Of a DNA stretch of 64,000 nucleotides, positions 43,106 to 51,867 are shown one piece after another. The stretch is from Acidiluteibacter ferrifornacis. GTDB lineage: Bacteria; Bacteroidota; Bacteroidia; Flavobacteriales_E; Vicingaceae. A program made the translations under genes and the position numbers. The notes under the pieces are model-generated. The model was not told where the DNA came from. It ran no database searches and saw nothing but the letters and a program-made list of their open reading frames with translations. The DNA is taken from NCBI RefSeq assembly GCF_009909615.1, contig NZ_WWNE01000012.1, positions 248,001 to 312,000 on the forward strand, written 5' to 3'. The number at the start of each line of letters is the position of its first letter. Position 1 is the first letter of the stretch.

Positions 43106-44338
43106 CTATTCGTCTCTAAGTGCTACAATGGGTTTAATTGCCGCAGCTCGAGTTGCAGGAACTAATCCTGCTAAAGTGCCAGCTACAACAAGAACTAGGG
43201 TAGCCGTTAAAGCCACTTGAAAATTAACCTCTGGATTATTGAAAAACTGGGTGTCTGGTGGAATAAAACTATCGACCAATTCAATAAGTCCAACGCCCAA
43301 CACTAAACCGATATAACCAGCCACTGAAGTAATTAATACAGATTCCATAATAATCAGACTAATAATGGAGTAGGGGGTTGCACCTAAAGCTTTACGTATA
43401 CCTATTTCTTTGGTGCGTTCCTTCACCACAATCATCATAATGTTGCTGATTCCTACAATTCCGGCGATAATGGTCATGATGCCAATCACCCAAATGAAGA
43501 GGGCAATGTTGTCAAACAGGTTGTTGAATTTCAGAAATTCCTCTACGTTATTCCAAAAACGTATGGCCCGCTCATCCTCTGGATTGAAAATATGTGCTTC
43601 TGCCATTTTTTGCCGCACTTCTGTTTCGATCAGTTTGCTTTCCTCAATTCCTGCATCACCTACTGTAAACATCATTTGATGCACCCGGTCGCTGCCATTG
43701 AACACCATTTGGGCGGTAGAAATGGGCAAGTACAAAATCTCTTGTTCGTTCTCTCCACCTTCGTCTTCAAAGATTCCAATCACTTTAAAAGGAACACCGT
43801 TCACCTCCAAATACTTTCCCATTGGATCTTCGCCCTTAAACAGTGTTTTTTGAACCAAGGTGCCTATAGAAACCACTTTTCGCTTTTGCTCAATATCGAT
43901 GTTGTTGATGAATCGACCTTCAATGGTTCTCGTTTTCTCAATGTATTGATGATCCGGGTGAACGGTACGGATTCCGAAATCGCCTGTTTCCTTTTTGTAA
44001 GTCACATTGGATCCTGGAACATAAAAACGACCGCTCGCTTTTTCTACTCCTGAAATGTCGGTTTTGATGGTGTTGAAGTCGGCATTGTTGAACTGAATAA
44101 AACGTCCAGGCTTCATGCCTTTATAGGGCTCACTCGTTTGACCGCCAAACACCCAAATGCTATTGGTGGCAGCATCTCTAAATTCTACTTTTACTCCGTT
44201 TGACAAACCAGTGCCGGCTCCCAACAGAATAATCAACATGAAAATTCCCCACGCTACGCTAAAGCCAGTCAAAAACGTACGCAACTTGTTTTTGCTGATG
44301 GTGTGAAATATTTCTTGCCATTTGTCTCTGTCGAACAT
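43106..44338 (-). CDS. ABC transporter permease, MacB/FtsX type (copy 2)
   Basis: A 410-residue paralogue of the next gene with the same plan: start MFDRDKWQEIFHTISKNKLR against MFDSDKWQEIYSSLRKNTLR, a MacB periplasmic domain and an FtsX end with VVKERTKEIGIRKALGATP. The two genes arose by tandem duplication and diverged. Together with the ATPase and adaptor they make a MacAB-like exporter of peptides, lipids or antibiotics. The substrate is unknown. Confidence 0.92.
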   Translation of the reverse strand: MFDRDKWQEIFHTISKNKLRTFLTGFSVAWGIFMLIILLGAGTGLSNGVKVEFRDAATNSIWVFGGQTSEPYKGMKPGRFIQFNNADFNTIKTDISGVEKASGRFYVPGSNVTYKKETGDFGIRTVHPDHQYIEKTRTIEGRFINNIDIEQKRKVVSIGTLVQKTLFKGEDPMGKYLEVNGVPFKVIGIFEDEGGENEQEILYLPISTAQMVFNGSDRVHQMMFTVGDAGIEESKLIETEVRQKMAEAHIFNPEDERAIRFWNNVEEFLKFNNLFDNIALFIWVIGIMTIIAGIVGISNIMMIVVKERTKEIGIRKALGATPYSIISLIIMESVLITSVAGYIGLVLGVGLIELVDSFIPPDTQFFNNPEVNFQVALTATLVLVVAGTLAGLVPATRAAAIKPIVALRDE

Positions 44339-44356
44339 GGTGGTTAGCGGCTTGGA

Positions 44357-45019
44357 TTAATCAATGATGCGTCCGTCTTTCAGTCGAATCAATCGATCTG
44401 TTTTGTCGGCGATGTCATTTTCGTGAGTAACTATAATTACTGTAATTCCTTCTAAGTTGATTTTGCGCAATAAATCCATCACTTCGTGGGAAGTTTTAGA
44501 ATCCAAGGCTCCTGTAGGCTCATCGGCGAGCAACACTTTAGGGTTGGAGATTAACGCTCTAGCAATGGCTACCCGTTGTTTTTGACCTCCAGAGAGCTCA
44601 TTGGGTAGGTGTTCGGCCCATTCTTTTAAACCCACTTTGTCTAAATATTCTAGCGCCAATAAATTCCGCTCTTTTCGGTTCACCTTTTTGTAATAGAGTG
44701 GAAGCGCCACATTTTCCATGGCATTCTTGAATGAAATCAAGTTGAACGACTGGAATACAAACCCTAAAAATCGGTTTCTGTATTGGGCGGCCTTGGTTTC
44801 GCTTAAGTCTTTGATTAAAGTACCGTCTAGGGTGTAAGAACCTTCGTCGTAATTGTCGAGCATGCCCAAAATGTTGAGCAACGTAGATTTCCCAGAACCG
44901 GACGATCCCATAATGGAAACCATTTCACCTTCTTGAATTTCGATGTCGATCCCTTTTAGGACGTGCATACTGTTCTTACCCATTTGGTAAGACTTGTGAA
45001 TGTTTTGCAACTTTATCAT
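44357..45019 (-). CDS. ABC transporter ATP-binding protein (MacB/LolD-type)
   Basis: A 220-residue nucleotide-binding subunit with Walker A GSSGSGKST, Q-loop VFQSFNLI, signature LSGGQKQRVAIARAL, Walker B VLLADEPTGALD and the switch histidine VTHEND. It is the first gene of the four-gene exporter operon, with 18 bp before the first permease gene. Confidence 0.95.
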   Translation of the reverse strand: MIKLQNIHKSYQMGKNSMHVLKGIDIEIQEGEMVSIMGSSGSGKSTLLNILGMLDNYDEGSYTLDGTLIKDLSETKAAQYRNRFLGFVFQSFNLISFKNAMENVALPLYYKKVNRKERNLLALEYLDKVGLKEWAEHLPNELSGGQKQRVAIARALISNPKVLLADEPTGALDSKTSHEVMDLLRKINLEGITVIIVTHENDIADKTDRLIRLKDGRIID

Positions 45020-45249
45020 AACTGCTGACCAAGTTAATGGAAGATTTGGTTGCGGTGTGCAGCTATTTTATGAGCGGTCGATTATACGGATGGGATGGAA
45101 AAGTGGGGGGGATTTAGTTTTTTTAGCACATTTATTTGATTGTTTTTTTATTCCTTTTCTAAAATAATGTTATTTCTATGTCCTCTCCATCAAACTCTTT
45201 AAGTATTAACAGCTTGCTAATTTGAAATATGATGCATTTTAGATAACCT
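45020..45249. other. Intergenic region upstream of the exporter operon
   Basis: Holds the promoter of the minus-strand exporter operon and nothing else I can support. The left 88-bp transposase-flanking repeat begins at its right edge. Confidence 0.45.
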
Positions 45250-45337
45250 AAAAGTTTGAATTAATAGAGGTGGAGTGCTTAAAAATTAGAAAGTTAAAGA
45301 GTGATTGTGGATTGGAGAAGGATTGTAAACCCTTCGG
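45250..45337. repeat. 88-bp direct repeat, 3' side of the RAYT gene
   Basis: 86 of 88 bases match 46130-46217 in the same orientation, exactly 880 bp away. It contains a short hairpin (GAAGG...CCTTC near 45318-45335) preceded by GGAG, reminiscent of REP elements recognised by RAYT proteins. Confidence 0.9.
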
Positions 45338-45353
45338 GGTGGAGCGGGATTCA

Positions 45354-46079
45354 CTATTTATTATAAAATTTGTCATTATCCCATTTTTGAGGGTTGTTAA
45401 TGATGTAATTCGAAATGTTTTCGTGCGCTTTATCATTCCTGATAATGTGTTCGTGATAATTTCGTTGCCATAATTTATCATTGAGTCCCAATGATTTCAA
45501 TTGCTTGGTCACAGATGATTTGTATCCCCGAATAATTGCTCCAATGGTTTGTGAAGGAGATTGTGGTGTGTGTCGGCTTTGTCGGGGCTGTGGGGATTGT
45601 GGGGGCGTTTTGCAAACGCCCTCATGATCTGATTGATTCAATTCTTTGCTTTGGGGTGAATCCATTTCTATGCTTTTGGGCGAATGCAATTCTATGCTTT
45701 GGGGCGAATTCAATTCTATGCTTTGAGGCGGATTTAATTCTATGCTTTGGGGCGAATGCAATTCGCCCGTACTATTCGGCAAATTGAATTCGGCTGCATG
45801 CAATATTCGGATGATGCCGTGCATGTGGTTGGGCATAATTATAAATTCGCCCAATTGTATATTTTTTCTAATGTAGGGAGTATTCAGCCATTCGTCATTG
45901 GCCACCCTTCCAAATTCATTTAAAATCATTGTGCCATTTTCAATATGGCCAAATCGGCTAATTCTATTTTGGCAGCATATCGTTATAAAATATAGTCCTG
46001 CACTGGAGTAATCATATCCTTTTAACCGAATAGATCTTCGGTTGTGTTTATCTGGGTTGTATGCTGATTTTTTGTGCAA
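45354..46079 (-). CDS. REP-associated tyrosine transposase (RAYT, IS200-like)
   Basis: A Y1-type HUH nuclease: IIMPNHMHGIIRI holds the HUH pair, GYKSSVTKQL holds the catalytic tyrosine, and LWQRNYHEHIIRN is the common end block. The start is uncertain. I use TTG 46079 (just before HKKSAYNPDKHNRRS); a longer frame to 46262 only translates the upstream repeat. Between the HUH and Tyr blocks lie five 8-residue repeats (ELxSPQSI). Such proteins act on REP palindromes of the same genome rather than moving as full insertion sequences. Confidence 0.85.
   Translation of the reverse strand: MHKKSAYNPDKHNRRSIRLKGYDYSSAGLYFITICCQNRISRFGHIENGTMILNEFGRVANDEWLNTPYIRKNIQLGEFIIMPNHMHGIIRILHAAEFNLPNSTGELHSPQSIELNPPQSIELNSPQSIELHSPKSIEMDSPQSKELNQSDHEGVCKTPPQSPQPRQSRHTPQSPSQTIGAIIRGYKSSVTKQLKSLGLNDKLWQRNYHEHIIRNDKAHENISNYIINNPQKWDNDKFYNK
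45645..45764 (-). repeat. Five 24-bp tandem repeats inside the RAYT gene
   Basis: The units read, in protein, ELHSPQSI, ELNPPQSI, ELNSPQSI, ELHSPKSI and EMDSPQSK. The reading frame is kept. They sit in the linker between the HUH and tyrosine segments of the transposase. Confidence 0.88.
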
Positions 46080-46129
46080 TTGGCATTTGAAATTTATTCT
46101 ATTCCTTAATTCAAAGCCTAATATAATCC

Positions 46130-46217
46130 AAAAGTTTGAATTAATAGAGGTGGAGTGCTTAAAAATTAGAAAGTTAAAGAGTGATTGGGGATTGGAGAAG
46201 GATTGCAAACCCTTCGG
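46130..46217. repeat. 88-bp direct repeat, 5' side of the RAYT gene
   Basis: Same orientation as 45250-45337, with two mismatches (46188 G for T, 46206 C for T). It lies between the cupin stop and the transposase start. Confidence 0.9.
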
Positions 46218-46245
46218 AGCGGTGTTACATATGTGTTCGGTTTTC

Positions 46246-46653
46246 TCATTTATGGTCTTCAAACCATTTCACAATTGAAGGCATATTGCGCTCAAATCCT
46301 CCCGGAATGAAAAAATTTAAAACTCCAGCTCGATGATCAGTGTTGTTTTTAAAATCATGACTAGTTTTAGCCGGAATTCTTATAAAGGAACCTTTATCTG
46401 CAGCTATCCATTTGTCCCCAATTAAAATAGATACTGTGCCTTCAAGAACATAAAATACCTCATCATTTTCTTTGTGTTGGTGAGCTCCAGGTCCTTCTGA
46501 ATTTGGTTCTAGCCACCATTCCGAAATGCTGTATTTTTCATTGGTTTCATTTTCGTCTGCTTTGAAAATTGCTTTCATTGTCCCACAATGATATTCCCTC
46601 CCTTCTCCTTTTTTCAAAATCAAAACGTCTGTGTGGTTGTCTTTATGTTTCAT
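46246..46653 (-). CDS. Cupin domain protein
   Basis: A 135-residue single-domain cupin. The two conserved motifs are GPGAHQHKENDEVFYVLEGT (metal histidines and Glu) and PAKTSHDFKNNTDHRAGVLNFF. It is cytoplasmic and the likely metal is iron, manganese or zinc. The reaction is unknown. The RAYT unit was inserted about 30 bp after its stop. Confidence 0.82.
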   Translation of the reverse strand: MKHKDNHTDVLILKKGEGREYHCGTMKAIFKADENETNEKYSISEWWLEPNSEGPGAHQHKENDEVFYVLEGTVSILIGDKWIAADKGSFIRIPAKTSHDFKNNTDHRAGVLNFFIPGGFERNMPSIVKWFEDHK

Positions 46654-46680
46654 CCTTGCTTATCCTGTTCTGATTAAATC

Positions 46681-47829
46681 CTACCAATACTCACCGTTTT
46701 CATAAGCGATTTTTAGTTCTTCTAAAGTCTTGTATTTTAAAGGAATAATTAATGTATTTCCAAACATTGCTCCCCATTTATTTTCTTTTTCAATTGCATA
46801 AATATCTTCAGGTAATGGTACAATTTCATCGTATAGAACCTCATTGAGCACCAACTTGTTAAAGTCTGCAATGAACTGAAATTGCCCTTTTGCACCCTTA
46901 ATGGCTACTGGAAAGTGATCAGTGTTAAATATAACTTTTTCGGAGATGTAGTAAGTTGTTGGTTGATTAGCTATAAAAATTAGATGTCCTTGTTTTTTTA
47001 ATGGTACTGAAAAAACATCATCTACCAATTGCATCTGACTCCACTGAATTTTCTTGTTTTGAGGTGGTAACACAAAGTAAGCACTAGATTTTATTTCTTC
47101 GATAGAGTAGCTGTCAGTGTTTACTGCAAACAATCCAACTTTATCTTCTTGTGAAACAAGGTATAGACAATTTCCATCGTCTTGAATCTTTTGGAGCTCA
47201 ATGGCTTTATAAGTAGGTGATAGGAATTCTACAATTTTACCTTCATCAGACAACAATGGATACACCATTCCTTTCATATTGTCTTTTACTACAATAAAAT
47301 GGGGATAAGTTTTGTCTTTTATAAAATCATCGTATTCGCACTCTAGAACAGCTTTTCCCTCAATGTATAATCCTTTTTTCTTATCCTTCTCAACAATGTA
47401 ATTCATACAGCAGCCAAAATAGGACTCCGCTTCTACGGTGATATCGTCATAAATAGGAGGGATTAGAACTGTCAGATCACTAATGTATCCGAACCCTTTT
47501 TCTCCCTTCACGCGGTAAGTACCATTTCCATCAAAATCCAAAATATCGGTGAATAGATAGTCGCTTTCTACTTTTTGGCCGTTATCAAAACAGATTTCAA
47601 AACCATTAGCCTTAAAACATCGGTACAGATCAAATTCTTTATCGTATTCAATTTTGGTATAATTATCAGGCTTTACGACATAAGCATTATGATTATCAAT
47701 AATTCCGAGTTTATCATTTTCAGTGATTAAGGATAAATCATTGATGGTTCCTATTACTTTTCTATCCTGTCCACTAACTGAAATATGGATGCAAAAAAGT
47801 AGAGTGAGAGTGATAAAAATTGGTTTCAT
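46681..47829 (-). CDS. Secreted WG-repeat-like protein, 382 aa
   Basis: A signal peptide (MKPIFITLTLLFCIHISVSG) is followed by repeated short beta modules of WG/KWG style (NDKLGIIDNHNAYVV, KGEKGFGYISDLTVLIPPIYDD, EDKVGLFAVNTDSYSIEE, ENKWGAMFGNTLIIPLKYKT). It is a likely surface or periplasmic beta-solenoid or propeller. The function is unknown. Confidence 0.72.
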   Translation of the reverse strand: MKPIFITLTLLFCIHISVSGQDRKVIGTINDLSLITENDKLGIIDNHNAYVVKPDNYTKIEYDKEFDLYRCFKANGFEICFDNGQKVESDYLFTDILDFDGNGTYRVKGEKGFGYISDLTVLIPPIYDDITVEAESYFGCCMNYIVEKDKKKGLYIEGKAVLECEYDDFIKDKTYPHFIVVKDNMKGMVYPLLSDEGKIVEFLSPTYKAIELQKIQDDGNCLYLVSQEDKVGLFAVNTDSYSIEEIKSSAYFVLPPQNKKIQWSQMQLVDDVFSVPLKKQGHLIFIANQPTTYYISEKVIFNTDHFPVAIKGAKGQFQFIADFNKLVLNEVLYDEIVPLPEDIYAIEKENKWGAMFGNTLIIPLKYKTLEELKIAYENGEYW

Positions 47830-48126
47830 GATGATGTGATATATTATGTTGACTACGATTTAATGTGAAATGAATTGGATTCATTCTTCAAATTCGAAGA
47901 TAATCAAAAAATAGAATTGGAGTAGATGGGGATTAGCGGATTAAAGTAGAATTGACTTTGGAATGAAGGTTAATACGAGATAGGGATGAAGTTGTGCATT
48001 ACTCGTATGAAAAAATGTAGCTTTCATAAATCATAATGAATTACTTCAGAATTTTTTTATTTCCATAGACCACTAGTTCTACATTTTTTAAAGTAGATTT
48101 ATTGCCTTAATTTTTTTCCTAAACAT

Positions 48127-48909
48127 ATGAACTACAAATTTTTTATTAGTTTCATTCTGATTCTCGTTAGTTACAATTTATTTGGACAAATATCGGATAC
48201 GACTTTCTTCAGAGATAAAAAATTTTCTAAGCCTACTACAAAAAGTAAAGCTAGATATATGACTATAAATAAAACAGGACCTTTAAACAGTGTTTTTCAT
48301 TATTCTTTAAAACCACTTGAATTAATATCTAGCCATTCCTATAAATCTGATGACTCTCTAAACTATTGGCGAAGCGTTGATATTATAGGTGAATTAAAAA
48401 GGATAAAAACTCAGAATGATAGCATCTTTGAGCTTATTGAAAGAAAGGTGAGTAGTAATGACTTAATTGGTACTGCAAAATACAAAGTAAAGTTGTCAGA
48501 ACGAGATAAATATGCTGTAGAACAATTGAAAAATTTGAAATCAATTTATGATGATGAGGAAATCACTCTACCGGTTTTCAATTCTGAAATAGATTTTTTA
48601 AAATACATGTTTTTGGCTGCAAAACCTGTAAGGGGGTATAGGTTAGAGGTTCCTGAAGACGAGGAGTATGTTGAAGGAAGTGTAATAATAAGAATCGATT
48701 TTGACGTTAATGCGAAAATAAAAGATCTTGTAATACTTGAAGGTTATGTAAGTGAAATTGATATGGGATTTTATATAGTAGCTATTAATGAAAATAAATG
48801 GGAAACGCCTGCACTAAAAAATGGAGAACCCATAGAGTTTACCTATTATTTTCAATTAATGTTTAGAGAATACAAGCCGATAATAGTTATAGATGGCATT
48901 GTTAAATAG
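48127..48909 (+). CDS. Secreted protein with TonB-C-like domain, 260 aa
   Basis: A signal peptide (MNYKFFISFILILVSYNLFG) is followed by a helical and charged middle part. The last ~90 residues have the TonB C-terminal-like pattern VIIRIDFDVNAKIKDLVILEG ... IVAINENKWETPALKNGEPIEF (ends quoted). It has no membrane anchor. It is similar in plan to the protein at 18458-18985. The role is unknown. Confidence 0.65.
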   Translation: MNYKFFISFILILVSYNLFGQISDTTFFRDKKFSKPTTKSKARYMTINKTGPLNSVFHYSLKPLELISSHSYKSDDSLNYWRSVDIIGELKRIKTQNDSIFELIERKVSSNDLIGTAKYKVKLSERDKYAVEQLKNLKSIYDDEEITLPVFNSEIDFLKYMFLAAKPVRGYRLEVPEDEEYVEGSVIIRIDFDVNAKIKDLVILEGYVSEIDMGFYIVAINENKWETPALKNGEPIEFTYYFQLMFREYKPIIVIDGIVK

Positions 48910-48927
48910 TTAACTGTACAAATCGTT

Positions 48928-49514
48928 CTATTTTTTACCGTTTTCTTGGGGTATTTGATGATCGTAGCTCAGCACTCGTTTTAGTTTCCAATCGCCATTT
49001 TCAATCACCCACAGATGAGTAAATTTTGCTGTGTTTGTTTTCCGTGCAGCTTCTCCTTCCTTTTTTTGGTAGAAATCATGAATTCCATTTTGTATAGCGC
49101 CGTACAATACCTGACTATTGTCTTGATACAACGGAAATACCTCCATAGTTCCTTCTACTAAAGTGCGCCATGTTTTAAAGGGCAATTCTCCAATTCCACT
49201 GATGCTTTTGATGAAGGCACTTTTAGTCTCTGTTATTCCGTGCTCATCATGATAAAATTCAAAATCGGTTGATGTCAATAAAGCAACTTGATGAGTATCT
49301 ATTTTATTAAAGCCAATTTGAAACAGTAAGCTGTCCTTTTCTTGAATCAAACGATACAACTGTTGGCTTTCAGGACTGGCTTCTTCTGTGAGATAGATGT
49401 CAGTTCGGTAGCTGGCTCATCTGAATTGTTGCACGAAAATAATGCAAATGTTAATGCAATTGTGGTTAATATTTTCAATGGCAGGCAAATTAGGTTTTTA
49501 CTTTTTGTAAACAT
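48928..49514 (-). pseudogene. Frameshifted NTF2-like lipoprotein gene
   Basis: Two frames make one protein. From ATG 49514 a lipoprotein signal peptide (LTTIALTFALFSC, then NNSDEPATE) runs in one frame and stops about 55 codons in. The next frame continues DIYLTEEASPESQQLYRLIQ into a DUF4440/SnoaL-like domain (143 residues from an artificial TTG start at 49359, ending DHQIPQENGKK). The shift falls near 49401-49412 and needs a single lost base. This is either a recent mutation or a sequencing error. Confidence 0.72.
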
Positions 49515-49925
49515 ATATAGAATTCGGATCTCGAAGATAATCTAAAAATGAAACCAATAGAAATCGAGTGGGACGAAGGCTACTAGTGGTTTGACTTAGA
49601 GATGAAAAGACAGAGGGTTGTCAATCCATTAGAATAGTAAAATCCGCTATTAAGTGTCTGTATTTTATATACTTAAATGGAGTTATTTAATTCAAATTGT
49701 TCATTATTTTAAACAACGGTATCTAATTATGTAAATGGTTAAGTATAAATACTTAAATTTTTAGAACCGGTATTTATACTCTAGTAGTAGCCTAAATTTA
49801 GTTTAAAATTTGTGTAGTAATCAAAATCATTTATTCGAATGATTAATTCGAATTTCATTCTGATTACAAAGGTGGTATCTGAAAAGCCTTTTCAATAGAG
49901 TAGGAATTATAAAAAAATAAATATT
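49515..49925. promoter_or_regulatory. AT-rich leader/regulatory region of the 79-aa gene
   Basis: 411 bp without a gene. It contains a perfect inverted repeat TTAAGTAT-AA-ATACTTAA (49739-49756) and two copies of the palindrome ATTCGAAT (49833-49840 and 49846-49853) 13 bp apart. These are operator-like, but no protein can be assigned. I see no clear -7 element. Confidence 0.4.
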
Positions 49926-50165
49926 ATGAGTGCGATTAAAATTATTAAAGCAGCATATGCATCGGTAAATACTGGATTTGATGTAACTGCTAAATGTCAA
50001 GAATTAGTAAATACAGGTAATGATGATATTCCTGTAAACAACGAAACCTTTGGAGATCCTGATTTTGGTCAGACAAAGTATTTTACAGTTTTGTACACCA
50101 CAAATGATGGTAAGACAGGACATGCTAAAGGTTGTCAAGAGAATACAAATTTAGATTTGATTTAA
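49926..50165 (+). CDS. Small DUF3395-like protein, 79 aa
   Basis: A single-domain protein with no signal peptide. The pattern IKAAYASVNTGFDVTAKCQELV - IPVNNETFGDPDFGQTKYFTV (ends quoted) - LDLI matches the DUF3395-type beta fold: DVT near the start, a GDP-x-x-G-x-x-K turn in the middle and a short hydrophobic end. Two cysteines are present. Such domains occur as stand-alone small proteins or fused to others. No function is known. It has a good terminator. Confidence 0.65.
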   Translation: MSAIKIIKAAYASVNTGFDVTAKCQELVNTGNDDIPVNNETFGDPDFGQTKYFTVLYTTNDGKTGHAKGCQENTNLDLI

Positions 50166-50175
50166 ATCTATTAAT

Positions 50176-50214
50176 AGCTAGATAGGGATTAATTCTTTAT
50201 TCTAGCTTTTTTTT
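50176..50214 (+). terminator. Terminator of the 79-aa gene
   Basis: The arms AGCTAGA (50176-50182) and TCTAGCT (50201-50207), with weaker pairing inside, are followed by seven T. It lies 10 bp after the stop at 50165. Confidence 0.7.
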
Positions 50215-50486
50215 CTCCTTTCTATTTATTGTTTTTTATTCAAAAATCTGGTTAATATCGTTTTTGAATATTAAAGATTCTTACACAATTCATTCAGTTA
50301 ACAATTTTTGTCCTTAAAGTCAGGATCTTTTGCAATGGGTTTTCATCTTTTGATAAACGATTATCTGTTGATTCTGCTATATGTTACTGATTCCTATCGC
50401 TACGTTTAAACGCATATTATTTCATTTTTAATTCATCCTTAGATAGAGAATAGTAAGAGGAATTAGGGTTGACTTTATAGTTATTC
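50215..50486. other. Gene-free stretch before the cation transporter
   Basis: About 270 bp of AT-rich sequence between two convergent transcription units. I see no ORF, hairpin or repeat worth naming. Confidence 0.4.
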
Positions 50487-51356
50487 TCAAACATCTGGTT
50501 CGATATGTATTAGAACATGCCCCAATTGAGGAATCTGTAGCCTTAAGTAGTCTTTCAATTCGTGTGCGAGTTGATGTCCTTCCTTCACTGTAATTTTACC
50601 ATCTACAACGGCGTGTAAATCTACATGGTATTTCATACCAGCTTTTCGGATGAAACACTTTTCGGTGTCTATAATGCCTATTACTTCCACAGATCTGGAA
50701 CGAATTTCAAGAATTAAGTCGTCGTACAATTGTTCGTCCATAATTTCTCCAAAGGCGGGTCGGATAATCAAATAACTATTGTATAGAATAAACGTGGAGG
50801 CAAATAAAGCGGCCCAGTCGTCAGCCGCTTCATAACCTGGTCCTAAATAGATTGCTATAGAAATACCTATAAATGCCATTACAGAAGTGATGGCGTCGCT
50901 TCTATGATGCCAAGCGTCTGCTTTTAAAGAGCTGCTATTGATATCTTTACTTTTCTTAATTACAATTTGATACGATATTTCTTTCCAAATGATAATGGCA
51001 CCTAAAACGAAGAGTGTCCATGATTGAGGTGATTCATGAGGGGTTTGGATATTATGAATACTTTCTACAGCTATGATGGTGGCTGAAATCACTAAAAATA
51101 CAACTACCGCAAAGGTAATTAGAGGTTCAATTTTTCCATGTCCGTATGGATGATTATCGTCTGCTGGTCTTTTTGCATATCGAAATCCTAGTAAAACCAA
51201 TGTTGAAGAAAAGATATCGGTAGTTGATTCTATCGCGTCTGCTATCAGCGCATAAGAATTTCCAAAAAAACCAGCCAACCCTTTCGTTACAGCTAAAACA
51301 GTATTGGCAATAATGCTAAAATATATGGTCTTTATGGCCTTCTGTTCGTCTGACAA
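50487..51356 (-). CDS. Cation diffusion facilitator family transporter
   Basis: A 289-residue metal/proton antiporter (zinc, iron or manganese). It has six helices with the metal-site motifs ALIADAIESTTDIF on helix 2 and HHRSDAITSVMAF on helix 5, the cytoplasmic HPYGHGKIEP loop and a C-terminal dimer domain (KYHVDLHAVVDGKITVKEGH). It is exported metal detoxification by family knowledge; the exact ion is not known. Confidence 0.93.
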   Translation of the reverse strand: MSDEQKAIKTIYFSIIANTVLAVTKGLAGFFGNSYALIADAIESTTDIFSSTLVLLGFRYAKRPADDNHPYGHGKIEPLITFAVVVFLVISATIIAVESIHNIQTPHESPQSWTLFVLGAIIIWKEISYQIVIKKSKDINSSSLKADAWHHRSDAITSVMAFIGISIAIYLGPGYEAADDWAALFASTFILYNSYLIIRPAFGEIMDEQLYDDLILEIRSRSVEVIGIIDTEKCFIRKAGMKYHVDLHAVVDGKITVKEGHQLAHELKDYLRLQIPQLGHVLIHIEPDV

Positions 51357-51368
51357 AGTTTTTTATTT

Positions 51369-51824
51369 TTAATTTTTTTCAAATGTCAAATAATCAGTTC
51401 CTCCATTTCCACCACTAATATCAATTAACTCTATTTTAACATCAGAATTAGATATAATATCCCAATCGTCATTTATTTCTTCAAATTGATTGGATGAATT
51501 AAAATATATATTGAAGTCTAAATCTTTAGAAGAGTCATCATCACTATTGCTAGAAGTTATGTTCCAAACGCCATCAATGTTATTTACTCCATCATTAGCG
51601 TTAAGAACTCCTGAACTTTTGAATGTAAATTGATAACCATTGAATTCATGCGTTTCATCTGAATCCGAGTCGATAAACTTAGTAATTCTCCATGTACCAC
51701 TTTGAACATTGGTTTGAATGGTATTCTTAATATTATTACTTGGTTTATCGTCCTCCTTTTTACATGAAATACCTGATATGACAAATAATAGAATAAGACA
51801 GTTCTTTATGTTTAAGATTTTCAT
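51369..51824 (-). CDS. Lipocalin-like lipoprotein, 151 aa
   Basis: Lipobox VISGISC (Cys21) followed by KKEDDKPS. The mature part fits small lipocalin-like lipoproteins: GTWRITKFIDSD near the start, FTFKSSGVLN, GVWNITSSNS and a final TDYLTFEK. It is rich in Asp/Ser/Asn and is probably anchored to the outer membrane. It sits 12 bp upstream of the CDF gene on the same strand. Confidence 0.72.
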   Translation of the reverse strand: MKILNIKNCLILLFVISGISCKKEDDKPSNNIKNTIQTNVQSGTWRITKFIDSDSDETHEFNGYQFTFKSSGVLNANDGVNNIDGVWNITSSNSDDDSSKDLDFNIYFNSSNQFEEINDDWDIISNSDVKIELIDISGGNGGTDYLTFEKN

Positions 51825-51867
51825 ATTTTTTATTAAAATTATTGTCGAAAATAAGAATCTAAATTAA

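Noticed and set aside
45248-45481. 77-aa minus-strand ORF containing PKGLQSFSNPQSLFNFL
   Set aside because: It is a translation of the 88-bp repeat; the same peptide appears only because the repeat is present upstream of the transposase too.
46080-46262. N-terminal extension of the RAYT to a TTG at 46262
   Set aside because: The extension overlaps the cupin gene and consists of the translated repeat; RAYT homology starts at YNPDKHNRRS.
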